DNA of 64,000 bases from Ruminococcaceae bacterium HV4-5-B5C (GTDB lineage: Bacteria > Bacillota > Clostridia > Oscillospirales > Acutalibacteraceae): assembly GCA_900184925.1 (NCBI GenBank), contig FXYJ02000003.1, positions 1 through 64,000 on the forward strand, given 5' to 3'. Both the position numbers and the translations under genes were made by a program. The notes below the pieces were generated by a model that did no database searches, had not been told where the DNA came from, and saw nothing but the letters and a program-made list of their open reading frames with translations. Of the stretch, positions 60,420 to 64,000 are shown in pieces. The first letter of the stretch is position 1; every line of letters begins with the position of its first letter.

Positions 60420-60953
60420 ATGGATTCGGCGCAGAGAAGAGAAACAATCCGCCGCGCGCTGCAGGAGAGCAGCGCGCCGGTGAGCGCCGGGGCGTTTGCC
60501 CGGAAGCTCGGCGTGAGCCGCCAGATCATCGTGGGGGACGTGGCGCTCCTCCGGGCGGCCGGGGCGCCGATCTCGGCGACCCCGCGCGGCTATGTAATGC
60601 AGGAGGAAAACGGGGGGCGCGGCCTCACTCGGACCATCGCGTGCTGTCACGGCAGGGAAGGCATTGCGAAAGAGATGTACGCCGTGGTCGACAACGGCTG
60701 CGGTGTGCTGGACGTGACGGTGGAACACGCGGTTTACGGCCAGATTTCCGGCCAGCTTCACGTCTTTTCACGCTATGATGTCGACGATTTTGTGAAGAAG
60801 CTCGCGAAGAGCGCCTCGCTCCCGCTCTGCAACCTTACGGGGGGCGTGCATCTGCACACAATCGTCTGTCCCGACGAAGAGGCCTACCGCCGCGTGCTGC
60901 AGCGGCTCAAGGAAGAGGGAATCCTGTTCGAAAAAGACCCGCCGGAAGAGTGA
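60420..60953 (+). CDS. niaR: NiaR-like repressor (HTH_11 + 3H domain)
   Basis: 177 residues. N-terminal winged helix RRALQESSAPVSAGAFARKLGVSRQIIVGDVALLRAAGAPISATPRGY. The C-terminal 3H domain has three conserved His (TVEHAVYG, GQLHVFSRYDV, GGVHLHTIV). This is the nicotinate-sensing repressor family controlling niacin salvage. A candidate target is the S-component gene at 52370. RBS AAGGGGGG upstream. Confidence 0.85.
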   Translation: MDSAQRRETIRRALQESSAPVSAGAFARKLGVSRQIIVGDVALLRAAGAPISATPRGYVMQEENGGRGLTRTIACCHGREGIAKEMYAVVDNGCGVLDVTVEHAVYGQISGQLHVFSRYDVDDFVKKLAKSASLPLCNLTGGVHLHTIVCPDEEAYRRVLQRLKEEGILFEKDPPEE

Positions 60954-61085
60954 TCCGGCGGATTTTTTTGCCCGGCCCGCGGCGCACCCGAAATAGGATT
61001 GATTATTTCAGCCGAAAGACTTACAATAATCATACTGCGGCTTTTTAAGAGAACAATGATTTTATAAGATACAGCTGGAGGGACT

Positions 61086-62684
61086 ATGGCAGACACGCGC
61101 ACTGAAATCGAAAAAAGAAGAACGTTTGCGATCATTTCGCACCCGGATGCCGGTAAAACAACTCTGACGGAGAAACTGCTCCTTTACGGCGGAGCAATTG
61201 CCCTCGCGGGTTCCGTCAAGGGAAAAAAGGCACAGCGGCACGCTGTCTCCGACTGGATGGAGATCGAAAAGCAGAGAGGAATTTCCGTCACCTCGTCGGT
61301 GATGCAGTTCAACTACGGCGGCTACTGCATCAATATTCTCGACACACCCGGCCACCAGGACTTTTCAGAGGACACCTACCGCACGCTGATGGCGGCGGAT
61401 TCCGCCGTGATGGTGCTGGACGCCTCGAAGGGCGTCGAGCGCCAGACACGCAAGCTGTTCAAGGTCTGCACGCTCCGGCATATCCCTATCTTTACCTTTA
61501 TCAATAAAATGGACCGCGACGCGCGCGATCCGTTCGACCTGATGGAGGAGATTGAGAACCTGCTCGGCATCCGCACCTGCCCTATCAACTGGCCGATCGG
61601 TTCCGGCAAGGAGTTCAAAGGCGTTTACGACCGGGAAAGCAAAAAGATTCTCGCGTTTCACGCGAACAGCGACTCGGTTTTTGAACAGAAGGAAGTAAAA
61701 GCGACCGCCGTTTCTCTGGACGACCCGGAGGCAGTGGAACTCATCGGCGCAGATTTTGCCGCGCGCCTGAAGGGCGACGTGGAACTGCTCGACGGCGCGG
61801 GCGACGACCTCGATATGGAAGCCGTGCGCAGCGGAAAACTTTCGCCGGTCTTCTTCGGTTCGGCGCTGACGAATTTCGGCGTGGAACCGTTTTTAAAGGA
61901 ATTTCTCCGCATGACGCCTCCGCCGCTTTCCCGCGAATCGGAGGCGGGCGTCGTCGATCCGTTCAGCCCGGACTTTTCCGCATTCGTGTTCAAGATTCAG
62001 GCGAACATGAATAAGGCCCACCGCGACCGCATCGCGTTCATCCGCATCTGCTCGGGAAAATTCGAGAAGGGCATGGAGGTCTACCATGTGCAGGGCGGGC
62101 GGAAGGTCAAGCTGGCCCAGCCGCAGCACCTGATGGCACAGGACCGCGAGATCATCGAAGAAGCTTACGCGGGCGACATCATCGGTCTGTTCGACCCCGG
62201 CATCTTCTCCATCGGCGACACGCTCTGCGGGGCTGACAAGCCGTTTCAGTTCGGGGGCATCCCCACGTTCGCGCCGGAGCATTTCTCCCGCGTGGAGCAG
62301 GTTGACACCATGAAGCGCAAGCAGTTCGTCAAGGGCATGACGCAGATCGCGCAGGAAGGCGCTATTCAGATCTTCCACGAGCCGGATTCCGGTATGGAAG
62401 AGGTCATCGTCGGCGTGGTCGGCGTGCTGCAGTTCGACGTGCTGGAGTACCGCCTGCGGAGCGAATACAATGTGGAAATCCGCATGACTTCGCTCCCGTT
62501 TGAAGAGATCCGCTGGGTAAAGGACACCGGGCTCGACCTCAAAGCTCTCGACCTTACGTCCGACACGAAGCTCGTGCAGGATGTGCGCGGCCACAGCCTG
62601 CTCCTGTTCTGCAGCAGCTGGAGCATCAGCTGGGCGCTTGAGCACAACAGGGGTCTGGAACTTGAAGATTTCTCGGAGGGCTGA
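61086..62684 (+). CDS. prfC: peptide chain release factor 3
   Basis: 532 residues. G1 AIISHPDAGKTTLTEKLL, G2 region GISVTSSVMQF, G3 DTPGHQDFSEDTYRTL, G4 NKMDRDARDP, and the family-specific SGKFEKGMEVYHVQGGRK and GVLQFDVLEYRL. The translational GTPase that recycles RF1/RF2. GGAGG six bases before ATG; terminator follows. Confidence 0.95.
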   Translation: MADTRTEIEKRRTFAIISHPDAGKTTLTEKLLLYGGAIALAGSVKGKKAQRHAVSDWMEIEKQRGISVTSSVMQFNYGGYCINILDTPGHQDFSEDTYRTLMAADSAVMVLDASKGVERQTRKLFKVCTLRHIPIFTFINKMDRDARDPFDLMEEIENLLGIRTCPINWPIGSGKEFKGVYDRESKKILAFHANSDSVFEQKEVKATAVSLDDPEAVELIGADFAARLKGDVELLDGAGDDLDMEAVRSGKLSPVFFGSALTNFGVEPFLKEFLRMTPPPLSRESEAGVVDPFSPDFSAFVFKIQANMNKAHRDRIAFIRICSGKFEKGMEVYHVQGGRKVKLAQPQHLMAQDREIIEEAYAGDIIGLFDPGIFSIGDTLCGADKPFQFGGIPTFAPEHFSRVEQVDTMKRKQFVKGMTQIAQEGAIQIFHEPDSGMEEVIVGVVGVLQFDVLEYRLRSEYNVEIRMTSLPFEEIRWVKDTGLDLKALDLTSDTKLVQDVRGHSLLLFCSSWSISWALEHNRGLELEDFSEG

Positions 62685-62706
62685 AAATAGCCATCCGAAC
62701 AGATAA

Positions 62707-62743
62707 GAACCCCTCGGGAGCAAATGCTTCCGAGGGGTTCTTT
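62707..62743 (+). terminator. terminator of prfC
   Basis: GAACCCCTCGG/CCGAGGGGTTC 11-bp stem followed by TTTG. Confidence 0.75.
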
Positions 62744-62812
62744 GCGCCCGGTAAAAGTGCGAAAATCAGGAGACCGGATTGTCTGAAAAAACTTTTGACC
62801 TTTCGCACTTAT

Positions 62813-62884
62813 AAAATGTAAAAAGATGTTGACATTTTGGATTCGAATGCTATACTGTAAATGTTAAAAGATTTTGACATTAGG
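62813..62884 (+). promoter_or_regulatory. promoter with direct-repeat operators upstream of the small membrane protein
   Basis: Two copies of an AAATGTnAAAAGATnTTGACATT-like unit (62814-62836 and 62859-62881). The first contains the -35 TTGACA (62829-62834), 16 bases before TATACT (62851-62856). The second reaches the RBS. Likely operators for the XRE protein. Confidence 0.6.
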
Positions 62885-62895
62885 AGGCGCTTCTT

Positions 62896-63192
62896 ATGAG
62901 AAAAATGGATGAAATGGAAATCAGCAACAACACAAAAGCAATCAAATGGGGCTGGTGGTTCAGCAACCTTGCCCTGCTTGTCTGGGGGCTGTTTGATTTT
63001 TTCAAAACCAGGGCGATTTCTCCTGCATGGTATATCTTGATCTTTCAGAACGCCGTCTGGTATATAACCAGCCTGATCTTCAAATGGAAAAGCGGGGATA
63101 ATGACGGCCGAAAGGAGCTGATCCTGTTTCCTGTCGGTGTGATCTTTTTCCTGATTCTTTTCAGCATTCTGATACACTATTTACCAAAGTAG
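62896..63192 (+). CDS. small membrane protein, likely regulated by the XRE gene
   Basis: 98 residues, three hydrophobic segments (about 19-38, 48-62, 78-95). AGGAGG upstream. It is followed after ten bases by an XRE regulator, a common small-membrane-protein/XRE pair in Firmicutes (DUF-type). Function unknown. Confidence 0.75.
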   Translation: MRKMDEMEISNNTKAIKWGWWFSNLALLVWGLFDFFKTRAISPAWYILIFQNAVWYITSLIFKWKSGDNDGRKELILFPVGVIFFLILFSILIHYLPK

Positions 63193-63202
63193 GAGAGTTG
63201 AG

Positions 63203-63421
63203 ATGGAAAATCGGATCAAAGAATTGCGAAAAAAAGTGGGGCTCAGGCAGGAAGACATTGCGAACAAACTGGGCGTTACACGGCAGACAATAAATGCAAT
63301 TGAAAATGAAAAATATAATCCTACGCTGGAGCTTGCCATGAGACTTGCCAAACTGCTGCAGACTCCTGTTGAGGAACTGTTCCTTTTAGATGTCGGAAAA
63401 GGGGAACACAAAAACTCCTGA
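63203..63421 (+). CDS. XRE-family regulator
   Basis: 72 residues, a single HTH: ENRIKELRKKVGLRQEDIANKLGVTRQTINAIENEKYNPTLELAMRLA followed by LLQTPVEELFLL. Typical short YgzD-like regulator. It shares its operon with the membrane protein and may bind the TTGACATT repeats. Confidence 0.85.
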   Translation: MENRIKELRKKVGLRQEDIANKLGVTRQTINAIENEKYNPTLELAMRLAKLLQTPVEELFLLDVGKGEHKNS

Positions 63422-63564
63422 TTCATGTGATAAGCGGCGGACTGCCCCGTGCAGCCCGCCGTTTTTGCGCGGAAAAGCCCCGGATGACCCCTGCCGCCAA
63501 AGAAAACAGAGAAAATATTTAACAAAATTCATAAAAATCACCCCTAATATCATAAAATTATTCA

Positions 63565-63647
63565 TTGACTTTCCAATGAAACTCGTTATAATCAATAGGT
63601 AACAAGGAAATGTGCCCGTGCACTAGCAGAATGTGCTCGAGCACATT
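63565..63647 (+). promoter_or_regulatory. promoter and LacI-type operators of the edge regulator
   Basis: TTGACT (63565-63570), 16 bases, TATAAT (63587-63592). Perfect 18-bp palindrome AATGTGCTCGAGCACATT (63630-63647) in the leader, and a partial copy ATGTGCCCGTGCACT (63609-63623) right at the predicted start. Typical for autoregulation by a LacI protein. Confidence 0.75.
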
Positions 63648-63660
63648 GGAGGTGAAAAGC

Positions 63661-64000
63661 TTGCCGGTCACCATCAGGGACATTGCGCGCGCTGCGGGAG
63701 TTTCGCGCGGAACCGTCGACCGCGTCCTCAACAATCGGGGAGGGGTCAGGCCGGAACTGGAGCGGAAGATCCGCCGGATGATTCTGGAACTGGACTACAG
63801 GCCGAACCGTGCGGGGAAGGTTCTGGCGGCGCTCAAAAAGCCGATTAAAATCGGCTGCTTTCTTCCCGGAGCGGGCAACCCGTTTTTCGACGCCGTAATC
63901 CGCGGGTTCCGGCAGGCGGAGCAGGAGCTTTCCGACTTCGGCGTTTCACTGGAAATCACGCTTGTGAAGGGCTTCGACCCCGAAACACACATTCGCGCCC
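63661..64000 (+). CDS. LacI-family regulator, 3' end outside the window
   Basis: First 113 codons. TTG start with GGAGGTG eight bases upstream. HTH VTIRDIARAAGVSRGTVDRVLNN (LacI), hinge YRPNRAGKVLAAL, then the periplasmic-binding-like core begins IGCFLPGAGNPFFDAVIRGF, LVKGFDPETHI. Related to sugar-responsive LacI regulators; ligand not seen. Confidence 0.9.
   Translation, partial: MPVTIRDIARAAGVSRGTVDRVLNNRGGVRPELERKIRRMILELDYRPNRAGKVLAALKKPIKIGCFLPGAGNPFFDAVIRGFRQAEQELSDFGVSLEITLVKGFDPETHIRA

Noticed and set aside
1..64000. CRISPR arrays, insertion sequences, rRNA genes
   Set aside because: No regularly spaced repeats with unique spacers, no transposase motifs and no rRNA-like sequence were seen on either strand; only the tRNA-Pro fragment, its decayed copy and the tRNA-like RNA were found.

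Overview
The window is a piece of a Gram-positive, low-to-mid GC chromosome of the class Clostridia, most likely Oscillospiraceae/Ruminococcaceae. The evidence is an Agr-type kinase/regulator pair, an SPQTGD-type sorting signal, ECF-transporter S components, a NiaR-like 3H-domain repressor and AAGGAGG-type ribosome binding sites. No species can be named from sequence alone.

Positions 1 to about 35,800 are a nearly complete siphovirus-type prophage; its left end lies outside the window. Reading right to left there is a tyrosine integrase (34575-35732) abutting a tRNA-Pro(CGG) fragment, a lysogeny/switch module (CI-like and Cro-like proteins with TACCATGC-type operators, a membrane protein, Rha and AntA-type antirepressors), and an early operon with a replication and DNA-processing set (Cas4-like nuclease, DUF2815 ssDNA-binding protein, compact C5 methyltransferase, family A DNA polymerase, HNH-AP2 endonuclease, VapE-type primase/helicase, VRR-NUC, SNF2/DEAD helicase). 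A late operon on the minus strand follows: terminases, portal, minor head, scaffold, capsid, connectors, a Tad2-like anti-Thoeris protein, tail tube, chaperones, tape measure, Dit-like protein, tail endopeptidase and a secreted protein.

The prophage holds several RNA-like elements that coding genes do not explain. The best is a self-contained, divergently oriented structured RNA gene at 31198-31494, with its own promoter, six helices closed by a 10-bp stem, and a terminator; it lies antisense to the leader of the antirepressor. A second small antisense RNA unit (34027-34132) sits in the lysogeny module. A 135-nt tRNA-like RNA with perfect acceptor, D and T arms and a greatly enlarged middle (17374-17509) sits between two terminators, at the junction of the early and late operons.

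From 35,800 to 64,000 the sequence is host chromosome: an orphan AgrA/AgrC pair; a giant cell-wall-anchored lectin-domain protein split by one in-frame TAA; an ECF S component with a candidate structured leader; a methyltransferase; several small proteins, including a 33-residue peptide with 13 cysteines; a cupin; a chemotaxis-type receptor; a second S component; an orphan holin pair; a TetR/MMPL-exporter/secreted-protein operon with two TetR-type operators; proC; a NiaR-like repressor; prfC; a small membrane protein with an XRE regulator; and the start of a LacI-family regulator.

Starts were chosen from ribosome-binding sites and overlaps. No database search or folding program was run; all folds were paired by hand.
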